The notes beneath the pieces are model-generated. The model did no database searches. It saw nothing but the letters and a program-made list of their open reading frames with translations, and had not been told where the DNA came from. Shown piece after piece: positions 1-9,192 of a stretch of DNA of 64,000 nt. How positions within the stretch are numbered: position 1 is the first letter of the stretch; each line of letters starts with the position of its first letter. The stretch lies in assembly GCA_903905655.1 (NCBI GenBank), contig CAIVHG010000015.1, forward strand, positions 1 through 64,000. The letters run 5' to 3'. The translations under genes and the position numbers were made by a program. The stretch is from an uncultured beta proteobacterium. Its GTDB lineage: Bacteria; Pseudomonadota; Gammaproteobacteria; Burkholderiales; SG8-41.

Positions 1-407
1 ATGTTCGGACCTTCGGTCTTGCTGCCCTTGGGGCCGAATTCGAAGATGCGGTGCGTGTAATCCCAGTAGTCATCCAGGGTCTCGCCCTTGTAGGCAAACA
101 CCGGCGTTCCCTGCACTGCCAGGGCCGCAGCGGCGTGGTCCTGCGTGGAGAAGATGTTGCACGAAGCCCAGCGCACTTCTGCGCCCAGCGCGACCAGGGT
201 CTCGATCAGCACCGCGGTCTGAATCGTCATGTGCAAGGACCCCGTGATGCGGGCGCCCTTGAGCGGCAGCGTGCTCTTGAATTCCTCGCGCACTGACATG
301 AGGCCGGGCATCTCGGTCTCGGCAATGGCGATTTCCTTGCGGCCGAAATCGGCCTGATTCAGATCGGCGACTTTGTAGTCGGTAAAACCTTTGGGTGCGG
401 CGTGCAT
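1..407 (-). CDS. ahcY: Adenosylhomocysteinase (SAH hydrolase), N-terminal part, cut by window edge
   Basis: AhcY hydrolyses S-adenosylhomocysteine to adenosine and homocysteine in the cytoplasm, closing the methylation cycle. About 135 N-terminal residues are present, beginning [16 protein letters not shown] and including the family signatures [24 protein letters not shown] and [13 protein letters not shown]; the rest lies beyond position 1. The ATG at 405-407 is chosen because a strong AAAGGAGG Shine-Dalgarno sits 6 bases upstream. The gene follows metK in the same direction and has an SAH-type riboswitch in its leader, so its expression probably rises when SAH accumulates. Identity is very secure; only the 3' part is missing. 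Confidence 0.96.
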   Translation of the reverse strand, partial: MHAAPKGFTDYKVADLNQADFGRKEIAIAETEMPGLMSVREEFKSTLPLKGARITGSLHMTIQTAVLIETLVALGAEVRWASCNIFSTQDHAAAALAVQGTPVFAYKGETLDDYWDYTHRIFEFGPKGSKTEGPN

Positions 408-441
408 CACGCCCTCCTTTCCCAGTGTCAGAAAAAAGTTC

Positions 442-517
442 GTGAGCGCCGTTGCAATTGGATACCCCGAGCCTGGCGGACGCGCTAGAGGGCGGCCGTC
501 GCAACGCTCCTCGGGGA
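442..517 (-). promoter_or_regulatory. SAH riboswitch upstream of ahcY
   Basis: On the minus strand this leader contains, in order, CCCCGAGGAGCGUUGCGAC, then CCAGGCUCGGGG, then AACGGCGCUCAC. These are the conserved blocks of the S-adenosylhomocysteine riboswitch: a CCCCGAG/CUCGGGG closing helix and a GAGCG/CGCUC pairing that forms the pseudoknot. The element ends about 35 bases before the ahcY start codon. Members of this class turn expression on when SAH binds, which fits a gene that destroys SAH. The element is read directly from sequence; the ON direction is family knowledge. Confidence 0.93.
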
Positions 518-620
518 CCGGCATTTTAACGAATCGCCGCGCGCAACGCTAGCCCCGCTTGGCGGTGCGGTCTACTGGGCGATTAGTTGGTAGTGAAAGG
601 CGCTCGCGGTTGCGCGGCGC

Positions 621-676
621 GCGTTCTGGGATAGAACGCTGAGGGGCCGACCCCGACGCGCTGCGTCGGGGTCGGC
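621..676 (-). terminator. Two adjacent hairpins downstream of metK
   Basis: A perfect 13-bp stem (GCCGACCCCGACG at 646-658 with its complement at 664-676, 5-base loop) starts 13 bases after the metK stop. A second 7-bp hairpin (GCGTTCT/AGAACGC, 621-639) follows it. Neither has a T-run, so this may be a weak or Rho-assisted end, or an mRNA-stabilising structure between metK and ahcY. Confidence 0.5.
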
Positions 677-688
677 GGTGATGCTAGC

Positions 689-1849
689 CTACTTCGCGTC
701 AGCGGCCAGCGCTGCCGCCTTGTCGGTGGCTTCCCAGGTGAATTCCGGCTCGTCGCGTCCGAAATGGCCGTAGGAGGCGGTCTTCAGGTAGATCGGACGC
801 AGCAGGTTGAGCGATTGGATGATGCCCTTGGGCCGCAGGTCGAAATGCTTCTCGACCAATTTCGCGATCTTCTCGTCGGCGATCTTGCCGGTGCCGAAGG
901 TATCGACCAGGATGCTCACCGGGCGCGCGACGCCGATCGCGTACGCCACTTGCACCTCGCACTTGCTCGCGAGCTTGGCGGCGACGATGTTTTTCGCGAC
1001 GTAGCGCGCGGCGTAAGCAGCTGAGCGGTCGACCTTGGACGGATCCTTGCCGGAGAATGCGCCGCCGCCGTGGCGCGAGTAGCCGCCGTAGCTGTCGACG
1101 ATGATCTTGCGGCCGGTGAGCCCAGTGTCGCCGAGGGGGCCGCCGATCACGAAGCGCCCGGTCGGGTTGATCAGGAACTTGGTGTCGGCCATCAGCATGC
1201 CTTTGGGGAACACCGGTTTCACGATCTGCTCGATCACCGCTTCCTCGATCTGCGCGTGCGTCACGTCCGGATCGTGCTGCGTGGAGATCACCACGGTGTC
1301 GATTCCGATGGGCTTGCCGTTGTCATAGCGCACCGTCACCTGGGACTTGGCATCCGGCCGCAGCCATGGCAGGCGGCCATCTTTCCGGAGTTCGGCCTGG
1401 CGCTCCATCAGGCGGTGGGAGTAATAGATCGGCACCGGCATCAGTTGCGGCGTCTCGTCGCACGCATAGCCGTACATCAGGCCCTGATCGCCTGCGCCCT
1501 GTTCCAGGTCCAGGCCTTTGCCTTCATCCACGCCCTGTGCGATGTCCACCGACTGTTTGTCGAAGGCGGTGAGCACGGCGCAGGTGGCGTAATCAAACCC
1601 TACGTCCGAGCTGTCGTAGCCGATGTTCTTGATGACTTCGCGCGCGATTACGCCGTAATCGACGGTCGCGTTCGTGGTAATCTGCCCCGCCATGACGACT
1701 AGGCCGGTGGCGACCATGGTCTCGGCCGCGACCCGGCCGTATTTGTCCTGCGCTAAGATAGCGTCGAGGACGGCGTCCGAGATCTGGTCCGCAACTTTGT
1801 CGGGATGACCTTCGGATACCGATTCAGAAGTGAAGAGAAAACCGCTCAT
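689..1849 (-). CDS. metK: S-adenosylmethionine synthetase
   Basis: Makes S-adenosylmethionine from ATP and methionine in the cytoplasm. The 386-residue protein has the usual family length. It shows the N-terminal [14 protein letters not shown]/methionine motif, the [12 protein letters not shown] hexapeptide region and the C-terminal [19 protein letters not shown] phosphate-binding loop. It is divergent from the acyltransferase gene at 1960 and runs toward ahcY. A perfect TATAAT at 1883-1888 (minus strand) lies about 27 bases before the inferred transcript start-to-ATG interval. No SAM-sensing element is visible in the short leader, so regulation may be constitutive. Confidence 0.98.
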   Translation of the reverse strand: MSGFLFTSESVSEGHPDKVADQISDAVLDAILAQDKYGRVAAETMVATGLVVMAGQITTNATVDYGVIAREVIKNIGYDSSDVGFDYATCAVLTAFDKQSVDIAQGVDEGKGLDLEQGAGDQGLMYGYACDETPQLMPVPIYYSHRLMERQAELRKDGRLPWLRPDAKSQVTVRYDNGKPIGIDTVVISTQHDPDVTHAQIEEAVIEQIVKPVFPKGMLMADTKFLINPTGRFVIGGPLGDTGLTGRKIIVDSYGGYSRHGGGAFSGKDPSKVDRSAAYAARYVAKNIVAAKLASKCEVQVAYAIGVARPVSILVDTFGTGKIADEKIAKLVEKHFDLRPKGIIQSLNLLRPIYLKTASYGHFGRDEPEFTWEATDKAAALAADAK

Positions 1850-1882
1850 CGCATGCCCGCCATTAGAGTCATAAAGCGCGAA

Positions 1883-1888
1883 ATTATA
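1883..1888 (-). promoter_or_regulatory. Candidate -10 element of the metK promoter
   Basis: Reading the minus strand, TATAAT sits 34 bases before the metK ATG, within the 110-bp divergent intergenic region. No good -35 hexamer is seen 16-18 bases upstream, so only the -10 is called. Confidence 0.5.
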
Positions 1889-1959
1889 GCAGAAGCCTTG
1901 GGTTCATAAGCCATGCCCTACGTAGCTCCACTTACCACTGCCCGCAGAATGCCGCACGC

Positions 1960-2826
1960 ATGCGCGCCGGCCTAGTGCTCATCTGGCTGCTGCATTTCCT
2001 GCCGCTGGCCATGCTGGCGCGGCTAGGCACGGTGCTCGGCAGCCTCCTGTATGCGGTGGTGGGCAAGCGCCGTGAGGTCGTGTTGGTGAACCTTGCGCTG
2101 TGCTTTCCCGAGCTCAGCGCAGCTGCGCGCCGCCAGCTCGCGCGCGAGCATTTCCAGGCATTCGCGCGCAGCGTGCTCGCTCACGGCATCCTGTGGTGGG
2201 GATCCAAAGAGCAGGTATGCGACCTGGTCCAGATCGAAGGGCTGGAGCACTGGCGCGGCCTGGGCGGGCGGCCGGTGATACTGCTGGCGCCGCATTTCGT
2301 CGGGCTGGACATGGGCGGCATCCGGCTCGCCGCCGACTACCGGCTCAACTCCGTCTACAGCCGGCAGAAGAGCCCGGCCGCGGACGCGATCATGATCCAC
2401 GGGCGCACGCGCTTCGGGCAGACCACGCTCTACGCGCGGCAGGACGGCATCCGGCCGATGGTCAAGTCGCTCAAGAGCGGCGAGCCGTTTTATTACCTGC
2501 CGGACATGGATCTGGGCGCACGCGACTCGGTATTCGCGCCGTTCTTCGGGGTGCCGGCCGCCACCATCACGGGGCTGTCGCGGATCGCCAGGCTCGCCGG
2601 CGCGGTCGTGGTGCCGTGCGTGACGCGCGAGCGCGCAGACGACTCCGGTTACGTGGTGCGGCTGTATCCGGCATGGTCCGATTTTCCGAGCGCGGACCTG
2701 GAAGCGGATGCGCGCCACATGAATGCGTTCATCGAAGAGCGCGTGCGCGAAATGCCTAGCCAATACTATTGGCTGCACAAACGCTTCAAGACGCGGCCGC
2801 CGGGTGAGCCCAGTCCTTATCAATGA
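1960..2826 (+). CDS. LpxL/HtrB-family lysophospholipid/lipid A acyltransferase
   Basis: A 288-residue membrane-associated acyltransferase of the HtrB/LpxL family, which adds a secondary acyl chain to Kdo-lipid A or a related lipid at the inner face of the cytoplasmic membrane. The N-terminus (residues about 3-35) is a hydrophobic anchor. The catalytic HX4D-type motif appears as APHFVGLDMG near residue 112, and the substrate-binding region includes the segment PDMDLGARDSVF. The length is typical of the family. The start is the first in-frame ATG after the divergent metK promoter. Which acyl chain or acceptor is used cannot be told, so no lpxL/lpxM symbol is assigned. Confidence 0.88.
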   Translation: MRAGLVLIWLLHFLPLAMLARLGTVLGSLLYAVVGKRREVVLVNLALCFPELSAAARRQLAREHFQAFARSVLAHGILWWGSKEQVCDLVQIEGLEHWRGLGGRPVILLAPHFVGLDMGGIRLAADYRLNSVYSRQKSPAADAIMIHGRTRFGQTTLYARQDGIRPMVKSLKSGEPFYYLPDMDLGARDSVFAPFFGVPAATITGLSRIARLAGAVVVPCVTRERADDSGYVVRLYPAWSDFPSADLEADARHMNAFIEERVREMPSQYYWLHKRFKTRPPGEPSPYQ

Positions 2827-2900
2827 ATGCCACTCATGCCGGCGCGAGACGGCTAAAATAGCGTCATGATGCGCCGCTGCCACGATCGCCGGACCTCGCC

Positions 2901-3332
2901 GTGTATTTGAATCCGTCGCGCGAGGAGCGCTGCGCGCTGCTCAGGCGCGTGAAGAACATCGCCGTGGTCGGCTTGTCCCCCCATCTCTCGCGCCCCAGCC
3001 ACGGGGTGTCGGCCGCCATGCAGGGCTTTGGCTATCGCGTGATCCCGGTGCGTCCCGGCGTCGATCAGGTGCTCGGGGAGCGGGCTTATGCGCGCCTTGC
3101 AGACGTCCCGCTGCCGATCGATCTGGTCAACGTGTTCCGTTCTGAAGAGTATATCGACGGCATCGTCGACGAATGCTTAGCACTCGGCTTGAAGGCGCTG
3201 TGGATCCAGGAGGGCATCGTCAACGAACCGGCAGCCCTGCGCGCGCGCGCCGGCGGCATGACCGTGGTCATGGACCGCTGCATCTACCGCGACTACAAGT
3301 TTGACTGCGCGGCGCAGAAAGAGTCGCGATGA
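2901..3332 (+). CDS. CoA-binding domain protein (YccU family)
   Basis: A 143-residue single-domain Rossmann-fold protein of the CoA-binding (YccU-like) family. The family nucleotide-binding pattern is visible as [18 protein letters not shown] near residue 21 and the later block [10 protein letters not shown]. The exact biochemical role of this family is unknown. The start is a GTG at 2901; two nearby ATGs (2866, 2869) are out of frame. Its stop overlaps the dapF start (ATGA), so the two are translationally coupled. Confidence 0.85.
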   Translation: MYLNPSREERCALLRRVKNIAVVGLSPHLSRPSHGVSAAMQGFGYRVIPVRPGVDQVLGERAYARLADVPLPIDLVNVFRSEEYIDGIVDECLALGLKALWIQEGIVNEPAALRARAGGMTVVMDRCIYRDYKFDCAAQKESR

Positions 3333-4159
3333 AGCTCAGGTTCACCAAAATGCACGGGCTGGGCAACGACTTCGTGGTGTTCGACACCACGCGCGCTCCG
3401 CTCGCGCTCCAGCGCGATCAACTGCGCCGCATCGCCGACCGGCACTTCGGCGTAGGCTGCGACCAGATACTGCTGGTCGAAGCCGCGCACATGGCCGGCA
3501 CCGATTTCCATTACCGCATCTACAACGCCGATGGCGGCGAGGTCGAGCAATGCGGCAATGGCGCGCGCTGTTTCGCACGCTATGTGCGCGATCGCGGGCT
3601 CACCGCCAAACAGGAGATCCGGGTTGGCACCCTGGCTGGCGTGATCGTCGCACGTATCGAAGCGGACGGCGATGTGACTATCGACATGGGGGTTCCGGAA
3701 TTTGAGCCCGCGCGCATCCCGTTCGATGCGCCGCGCCGCGCGCCGACCTATCAGTTGGAAGTCGCAGGCGAAATGCTGGAGATCAGCGCGCTTTCCATGG
3801 GCAATCCACACGCGGTGCAGGTGGTGGAGGATAGCGAGCGCGCTGCGGTGGCCATCCAGGGTCCCGCCATCGAGTCCCACCCGCGCTTCCCGCAGCGCGT
3901 GAACGTGGGTTATATGCAGGTGCTCGCGCGGGACCAGATCCGGCTGCGGGTCTACGAGCGCGGCGCGGGCGAGACGCTCGCCTGCGGCACCGGAGCCTGC
4001 GCCGCGGTAGTCGCCGGCATCCAGCGTGGACTGCTGGACCAGCGCGTGCAAGTGGCTACGCACGGTGGCGACCTCAGTATATTATGGGAAGGCGAAGGCC
4101 ATTCCGTGCGCATGACCGGACCGGCCGTCACGGTCTTCGAAGGCGAAATCGACATATAA
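3329..4159 (+). CDS. dapF: Diaminopimelate epimerase
   Basis: Interconverts LL- and meso-diaminopimelate, for lysine and peptidoglycan precursor synthesis. The 276-residue length matches the family. Both catalytic cysteines are visible: EQCGNGARC near residue 73 and ACGTGACA near residue 221. The N-terminal [11 protein letters not shown] signature is intact. The ATG overlaps the upstream TGA by 4 bases. The order dapF-DUF484-xerC is a conserved proteobacterial gene set and is complete here. Confidence 0.98.
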   Translation: MKLRFTKMHGLGNDFVVFDTTRAPLALQRDQLRRIADRHFGVGCDQILLVEAAHMAGTDFHYRIYNADGGEVEQCGNGARCFARYVRDRGLTAKQEIRVGTLAGVIVARIEADGDVTIDMGVPEFEPARIPFDAPRRAPTYQLEVAGEMLEISALSMGNPHAVQVVEDSERAAVAIQGPAIESHPRFPQRVNVGYMQVLARDQIRLRVYERGAGETLACGTGACAAVVAGIQRGLLDQRVQVATHGGDLSILWEGEGHSVRMTGPAVTVFEGEIDI

Positions 4160-4172
4160 AAGAAGGGCAGCT

Positions 4173-4820
4173 ATGACACCGGAAGAAGTCGTGGAATTTC
4201 TCAAGCAGCACCCGGAGTTCTTTGAGCAGCACGCCGATTTCCTGGCAACTGTATTCGTGCCTCATCCCTATGGCGGGCGCGCGATTTCGATCGGCGAGCG
4301 GCAGGTGCTCACCCTGCGCGAAAAGAACAAGCTGCTCGAGGGCAAGCTGCGCGAGTTGATCGAATACGGCGAACAGAACGACGCGATCAGCGAAAAACTG
4401 CACCGGCTGACGCTGTCGCTGATCTCCGCGTCCGATGCCGCTGCAGTCACGGCGGCTTTGTATTTGCACCTGCGCGAGGATTTCGCGGTGCCGAACATCG
4501 TGCTGCGGCTGTGGCCGCAGGACGTGTCGTCCGGACTGCCCGAATTTGTCGCGGTGAGCGCAGAAGCGCGCGACTTTGCCGCGAGCCTCCAGCACCCCTA
4601 TTGCAGCGCGCACGCCATGGTCGACACCGCGGCCTGGTTCGGGGAACAGGCGCCGCTCTTGCGTTCCTTCGTCTACGTGCCCCTCAAGCGTGAGCAGACC
4701 AACGGCGTGCTGGTGCTGGCGAGCACGGACCAGCAGCGGTTTTATCCCGAGATGGGCACGCTCTATCTGCAGCGCCTGAGCGAACTCACTTCGTCAGCTC
4801 TTGCGCGCTATCTAGCGTAG
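4173..4820 (+). CDS. DUF484 family protein
   Basis: A 215-residue cytoplasmic protein of family DUF484, with a GAF-like fold in family models. The N-terminal pattern VVEFLKQHPEFFEQHADFL is the family signature, followed by a short coiled-coil segment (residues about 45-70) and a C-terminal GAF-like region. Its function is not established; it is nearly always found between dapF and xerC, as here, which suggests only a conserved neighbourhood. The start ATG has a GGCAGCT region upstream and a 13-base gap after dapF. Confidence 0.9.
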   Translation: MTPEEVVEFLKQHPEFFEQHADFLATVFVPHPYGGRAISIGERQVLTLREKNKLLEGKLRELIEYGEQNDAISEKLHRLTLSLISASDAAAVTAALYLHLREDFAVPNIVLRLWPQDVSSGLPEFVAVSAEARDFAASLQHPYCSAHAMVDTAAWFGEQAPLLRSFVYVPLKREQTNGVLVLASTDQQRFYPEMGTLYLQRLSELTSSALARYLA

Positions 4821-4839
4821 GCAGCCGAACCTCAAAAGT

Positions 4840-5757
4840 GTGAAGCCCGCGACCGCAAACGCCGAACCAAACACCGCGCAGCGCTACCTGCAGCAATTCC
4901 TCGGGCACCTGCAGAGCGAGCGGCGCCTGAGCGAGCAGACGGTGGTGGCCTACGGGCGCGACATCGCAGCGCTCATCGAGTTTGCAGGAGCAACGCCGCT
5001 CGCCGAACTGCAAGTGCACGACGTGCGGCGTTTGGTTTCGAAGCTGCACGCGCGCGGCCTGGATGGACGCAGCCTTGCGCGCATGCTTTCCGCGTGGCGC
5101 GGCTTTTATCGTCATCTGGGGCGCGACCATGGTTGCGCCTCCAATCCCTGCCTGGGAGTGCGCGCGCCGCGATCGAAGAAAAGCCTGCCGCAGGCGCTGT
5201 CGCCCGACGAAGCAGCGCGGTTGATGGCGCTCCCGGACGACGCTGCGCTCGCGGTGCGCGACAAGGCGATGTTCGAACTGTTCTATTCCTCGGGGCTGCG
5301 CTTGTCGGAACTCACCGGCCTGGCGCTGGGCGACATCAATTATGCGGACGCCACCGTGCGCGTGACGGGCAAGGGCGCCAAGACCCGCATCGTACCGGTC
5401 GGCAGTTTTGCGCTCGCCGCACTGCGCGCGTGGCTGGAACAGCGCAGTTCCTGGGCCGCGGCTGCGGGCGATGCCTTGTTCGTGAGCCGCAGCGGGCGGC
5501 CGCTGATGCCGCGCGCGGTGCAGTATCGCATCAAGCAATGTGGGCTCCGGCAGGGCCTCGCGGCCGACGTGCATCCGCACATGCTGCGCCACTCCTTCGC
5601 CTCCCACGTGCTGCAGTCGAGCGGGGATTTGCGCGCCGTGCAGGAGATGCTGGGCCATGCGAGCATTTCCACTACGCAGGTCTACACGCATCTGGACTTC
5701 CAGTACCTCGCCAAGGCCTACGATAAGGCTCATCCGCGGGCGAAGAAAAAGAGCTGA
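4840..5757 (+). CDS. xerC: Tyrosine recombinase XerC
   Basis: Site-specific recombinase that, with XerD, resolves chromosome dimers at dif. The 305-residue protein has a SAM-like N-terminal DNA-binding domain (residues about 12-100) and the catalytic domain with the RKHRH-Y set: SSGLRLSEL (Arg), KGAKTR (Lys), HMLRHSFASH (His/Arg), LGHASISTTQVYTH (His and nucleophile Tyr). The GTG at 4840 is chosen as start; it gives the usual length. It follows DUF484 by 19 bases and ends in a Lys-rich tail. Confidence 0.96.
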   Translation: MKPATANAEPNTAQRYLQQFLGHLQSERRLSEQTVVAYGRDIAALIEFAGATPLAELQVHDVRRLVSKLHARGLDGRSLARMLSAWRGFYRHLGRDHGCASNPCLGVRAPRSKKSLPQALSPDEAARLMALPDDAALAVRDKAMFELFYSSGLRLSELTGLALGDINYADATVRVTGKGAKTRIVPVGSFALAALRAWLEQRSSWAAAAGDALFVSRSGRPLMPRAVQYRIKQCGLRQGLAADVHPHMLRHSFASHVLQSSGDLRAVQEMLGHASISTTQVYTHLDFQYLAKAYDKAHPRAKKKS

Positions 5758-5810
5758 AGCGCGCAGCGCTGTTTCAGCACACAAAGGGCATACCGCCCGC
5801 ATAGGTACCG

Positions 5811-6983
5811 ATGAAAAAGCTCATTCTCAAAGCGGGCCGCGAGAAATCGCTGAAGCGCCGCCATCCCTGGATCTTCTCCGGCGCCGTGGCGCGGCTCACC
5901 GGCGAGCCGCAATCGGGCGACACGATCGAGCTGCAGAGCAGCGACGGCGAATTCCTGGGGATGGCCGCGTACAGCGCGCAGTCGCAGATCGTCGCGCGCC
6001 TGTGGGACAGCGCGCACTGCGAGATCGACGCGGCGTTTTTTCGCGGGCGCATCGCGCGTGCAATCGCACTGCGCACGCGGCTCGCGCCGCACGCGCATGC
6101 AGTGCGCCTGGTGCATGCCGAGTCCGACGGCCTGCCCGGCGTGATCGTCGACCGCTACGGGGATGTAGTGGTGCTGCAGTTGTCGAGCGCCGGCGCGATG
6201 CGCTGGCGCGACGCGATCGCCGATGCCATCGAGCAGCTGGTGCAGCCGCGCACCATCTACGAGCGCTCGGATGCCGAGGTGCTGCATTTGGAGGGCATAG
6301 AGCCGGTCGTGGGCGTGCTGCGCGGCGCGCCGCCGCCTGCGGACCTGGCGGTCGAAGAAGAAGGTTTGAAATTTCACGTCGACGTGCCGCACGGGCACAA
6401 GACGGGGTTTTATCTGGACCAGCGCGCCAACCGCCTGCGCCTGCGCGAACTCGCGAAAGATCGCAGCGTGCTCGACTGCTTCTGCTACAGCGGCGGCTTC
6501 ACCCTCAACGCGCTCGCCGGCGGCGCGGCGCAGGTAACCTCCGTCGACAGTTCCGGCGGGGCGCTCGAACTTCTGCAGCGCAATGTGGCGCTCAACGGGC
6601 TCGCCTCACCCGAGCTCATCGAAGCCGATGTGTTCCAGTGCCTGCGCAAGATGCGCGATCAGGCGCGGCATTTTGATGTGATCATCCTGGATCCGCCGAA
6701 GTTCGCGCCGACCAGCGCGCACGCGCCCAAAGCGGCGCGCGCTTACAAGGACATCAACCTGCTCGCCTTCAAGCTGCTCGCCCCCGGCGGGCTGCTGTGC
6801 ACCTATTCGTGCTCGGGTGGGGTTACGCGCGATCTGTTTCAAAAAATAGTCGCTGGCGCCGCACTCGACGCGGGTGTGGATGCGCAGATCGTAGCCCACC
6901 TGAGCGCGGGACCCGACCATCCGGTGGCGTTGCATTTTCCGGAGAGCGAGTACCTCAAGGGATTGATCTGCCGCGTACCCTAG
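5811..6983 (+). CDS. rlmI: Class I rRNA cytosine-5 methyltransferase, RlmI family
   Basis: SAM-dependent methyltransferase of the RlmI (YccW) family, expected to modify a cytosine in 23S rRNA. The 390-residue protein starts with a PUA RNA-binding domain (residues about 2-75, with the segment KRRHPWIFSGAV), followed by the EEI-type region and a Rossmann methyltransferase domain carrying VLDCFCYSGGFT and the DPPKFAP motif. A late SCSGG motif supplies the catalytic cysteine region. The position C1962 is known for the E. coli enzyme and is only inferred here. Confidence 0.9.
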   Translation: MKKLILKAGREKSLKRRHPWIFSGAVARLTGEPQSGDTIELQSSDGEFLGMAAYSAQSQIVARLWDSAHCEIDAAFFRGRIARAIALRTRLAPHAHAVRLVHAESDGLPGVIVDRYGDVVVLQLSSAGAMRWRDAIADAIEQLVQPRTIYERSDAEVLHLEGIEPVVGVLRGAPPPADLAVEEEGLKFHVDVPHGHKTGFYLDQRANRLRLRELAKDRSVLDCFCYSGGFTLNALAGGAAQVTSVDSSGGALELLQRNVALNGLASPELIEADVFQCLRKMRDQARHFDVIILDPPKFAPTSAHAPKAARAYKDINLLAFKLLAPGGLLCTYSCSGGVTRDLFQKIVAGAALDAGVDAQIVAHLSAGPDHPVALHFPESEYLKGLICRVP

Positions 6984-6993
6984 CACCCGGGTT

Positions 6994-7221
6994 CTAATGG
7001 CGATGGTGTGTAGGCGGCACCGGGTCTACGCCGCCCGCATGCCACGGGTTGCAGCGCAGGAGCCGCCGCACGGCCAGCCATGATCCGCGCAGCGCGCCGT
7101 GGCGCGCGACCGCCTCCGCCGCGTATTCGGAACAGCTCGGATAAAAGCGGCACTGCCCTCCCACAAACGGGCTCAGGCACCATTGATAGAGCCGGATCAG
7201 GAACAGCAGGATCGGTTTCAT
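6994..7221 (-). CDS. yidD: Membrane protein insertion efficiency factor YidD
   Basis: A 75-residue protein of the YidD family, a peripheral inner-membrane factor that assists YidC/Sec membrane insertion. The family pattern is plain: [12 protein letters not shown], then [11 protein letters not shown] and [15 protein letters not shown] with the conserved cysteines. It is separated here from the usual rpmH-rnpA-yidC context and lies convergent with the rlmI-type gene, 10 bases from its end. Confidence 0.95.
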   Translation of the reverse strand: MKPILLFLIRLYQWCLSPFVGGQCRFYPSCSEYAAEAVARHGALRGSWLAVRRLLRCNPWHAGGVDPVPPTHHRH

Positions 7222-7291
7222 GAGGGCAGGGCGCGGCGACCAGGCGGATTCTGCGGCCAGTATATAACGGGCACCGCCGCGGTCCGCGGCT

Positions 7292-7320
7292 TTGCAATTC
7301 CACGCGTCTTATGCTGTAAT
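7292..7320 (+). promoter_or_regulatory. Candidate sigma70 promoter of the metal-uptake locus
   Basis: TTGCAA (7292-7297) and TGTAAT (7315-7320) are separated by exactly 17 bases and lie 42 bases before the ATG at 7362. No convincing Zur operator was recognised next to it, so metal control remains unshown. Confidence 0.5.
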
Positions 7321-7361
7321 GCGCTCCCGTTCCTCGCTGGCCATAGTTCATCCCGATCGCC

Positions 7362-7688
7362 ATGTTGATGAAGCGCGCCCTGTTGCGGATCATGCTGGCA
7401 GTCACGCTGCTCGCCGCGCAGCAGCTGGCGCTCGCACACGGGGTATGGCACATCCAAGACCGGCTGCCAGCGTGCTCCCAACTCCACGACACGGACAAGC
7501 ATAACGCGCAGTTCGGCGCCTGTGATTTTCACAATGCGTTTACCGAGGTGCTCGGCGCCGTCAACTCGGGCGCATCGATGCCGGCGCTCGCACTGAACCT
7601 CGCCGAGCGCGCCATCGAGTTCGCGCGTCCCTCTGTTCACTCGCTGCTAATCGTCCCCGCTTCGCGCGGCCCGCCCGCACTCCTCTGA
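7362..7688 (+). CDS. Small exported protein of unknown function, first gene of metal locus
   Basis: A 108-residue protein with an N-terminal signal peptide (residues about 1-26, ending LALAHG), followed by a short region with His and two Cys residues (AHGVWH, PACSQLHD, GACDFHNAF) and a C-terminal hydrophobic segment ending SRGPPALL. The layout resembles small periplasmic proteins of the DUF2946 type near metal transport genes, but I do not recognise it firmly. The start could be the ATG at 7362 or at 7368. It precedes the barrel protein and znuA-like genes, so a role in zinc or related metal handling is inferred from context only. Confidence 0.6.
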   Translation: MLMKRALLRIMLAVTLLAAQQLALAHGVWHIQDRLPACSQLHDTDKHNAQFGACDFHNAFTEVLGAVNSGASMPALALNLAERAIEFARPSVHSLLIVPASRGPPALL

Positions 7689-7750
7689 CATCGCACCGGG
7701 GGCATCCGCGTTTGCGCGGTTGCTGAAGCTGTGTCCAGAGGAGAGCTCAT

Positions 7751-9169
7751 GTGCATAAACGAACACTGATCGCGGCAGCGATCGCATGGTCATTTTTATT
7801 CGCGGGCCCGGCGCTCGCGCAGGATAGCGAACTCGCCAAGATCCGCGCAGAGATCCAGCAAATGAAGGATGCGTACGAAAAGCGCATCCGGATGCTGGAA
7901 CAACGCCTGTCGGACGCGGAGTCGCGGGCGGCCAGCGCAGATGCGACAGCTACCAAAGCCGAAGCTGCCGCTGGCAATGCGCAGGCCGCGGTGGCAGCAG
8001 CGGGCGCACGCCAGAGTTCGGAGGGCGCATTCAATCCCGCGGTATCGCTGATATTGCAGGGCACGTATGCGCGCACTACTCAGGATCCGAACCGTTACGC
8101 GATCACCGGATTCGTCCCCTCGGGCGGCGAAGTCGCGCCGCCCAAGCGCAGCTTCGGGCTGCAGGAAACCGAACTCGCCATCGCCGCCAACATTGACCCC
8201 TATTTTCGCGGCATGGCGATCGCTGCGCTCGCGCCCGAGGGTGGCGTGACCATTGAGGAAGCTTTTTTTCAGACGCTCGCCATCCCCGACGGATTCACGG
8301 TCAAGGGCGGACGCTATTTTTCCGCGCTCGGTTACCTCAACGAGCAGCACCAGCACGCATGGGATTTTCAGGATGCGCCGCTGGTGTACAAGGCATTCCT
8401 GGGCAACCAGCTGCAGCAGGATGGGCTGCAGCTGAAGTGGGTCGCGCCTACCGATCTATTTGTCGAGCTTGGAGCAGAACTCTCTTCAGGCGCCAGGTTT
8501 CCCGGCAGCGACCGCAATAAGAACGGGATCGGCGGCAGCACGCTGTTCGGCCATTTGGGCGGCGACATTGGCGATAGCACTGCATGGCGTGCCGGCGCTT
8601 CGTATTTTAGGACCTCGTCCAGCAGCCGCAGTTATCAGGACAGCAATGCGGCAGGCGCAGCCACCACCAACACCTACAGCGGCGGCTCCCGGCTGTGGGG
8701 ATTGGACGGCGTGCTCAAGTGGGCGCCCACCGGCAATGCCACCTATAACAATTTAAAACTGCAGGGCGAATACTTCCGTCTGCAGCAGGATGGAACGCTC
8801 AGCTATCTCGCAACCGGCCCTGCGCTGACGAGTTACTTTAATGACAGGCAATCGGGCTGGTATACGCAAGCCACCTGGCAGTTCTATCCGGCCTGGCGTG
8901 TGGCTTACCGCTACGACCGGCTGTCCTTTGGCACTTTGAGCAACGGCATCGTCAACAATGGCATGGGGGGACTCACCGCAGCCGACTTTCCGGTGCTGGC
9001 TGCTTACAACCCGACGCGCAGCACGCTCATGTTCGACTGGAGCCCGACCGAATTCAGCCGTATCCGTTTGCAGTTCTCATCTGATAAGTCGCGCTTCAAT
9101 GCGAGCGACAATCAGCTCGTGCTGCAGTACCTCTACAGCCTGGGCGCGCACGGCGCTCATAAATTCTGA
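7751..9169 (+). CDS. Outer-membrane beta-barrel protein with N-terminal coiled coil (candidate metal porin)
   Basis: A 472-residue exported protein: signal peptide to about residue 23 (PALAQ), then a coiled coil (residues about 25-80, ending in an Ala-rich run), then a long region of alternating aromatic/polar strands typical of porin barrels, ending SLGAHGAHKF with a terminal Phe. The GTG at 7751 is preferred because the overlapping ATG at 7749 leads to a stop after six codons; a GAGGAGAG ribosome site lies just upstream. It overlaps the downstream znuA-like frame. A zinc or chelate channel is inferred from the neighbours; siderophore or sugar porin families are alternatives. Confidence 0.7.
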   Translation: MHKRTLIAAAIAWSFLFAGPALAQDSELAKIRAEIQQMKDAYEKRIRMLEQRLSDAESRAASADATATKAEAAAGNAQAAVAAAGARQSSEGAFNPAVSLILQGTYARTTQDPNRYAITGFVPSGGEVAPPKRSFGLQETELAIAANIDPYFRGMAIAALAPEGGVTIEEAFFQTLAIPDGFTVKGGRYFSALGYLNEQHQHAWDFQDAPLVYKAFLGNQLQQDGLQLKWVAPTDLFVELGAELSSGARFPGSDRNKNGIGGSTLFGHLGGDIGDSTAWRAGASYFRTSSSSRSYQDSNAAGAATTNTYSGGSRLWGLDGVLKWAPTGNATYNNLKLQGEYFRLQQDGTLSYLATGPALTSYFNDRQSGWYTQATWQFYPAWRVAYRYDRLSFGTLSNGIVNNGMGGLTAADFPVLAAYNPTRSTLMFDWSPTEFSRIRLQFSSDKSRFNASDNQLVLQYLYSLGAHGAHKF

Positions 9170-9192
9170 TGTGCAGGAATACGGAGATGAGG

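Noticed and set aside
441..455. T-run after the SAH riboswitch read as an intrinsic terminator
   Set aside because: The GAGCG/CGCUC pairing before the T-run is the pseudoknot of the ligand-bound aptamer; calling it a terminator stem would need structure data.
70..504. 144-codon minus-strand open frame over the ahcY start and its riboswitch
   Set aside because: It is out of frame with ahcY, runs through the SAH riboswitch and has no recognisable domain.
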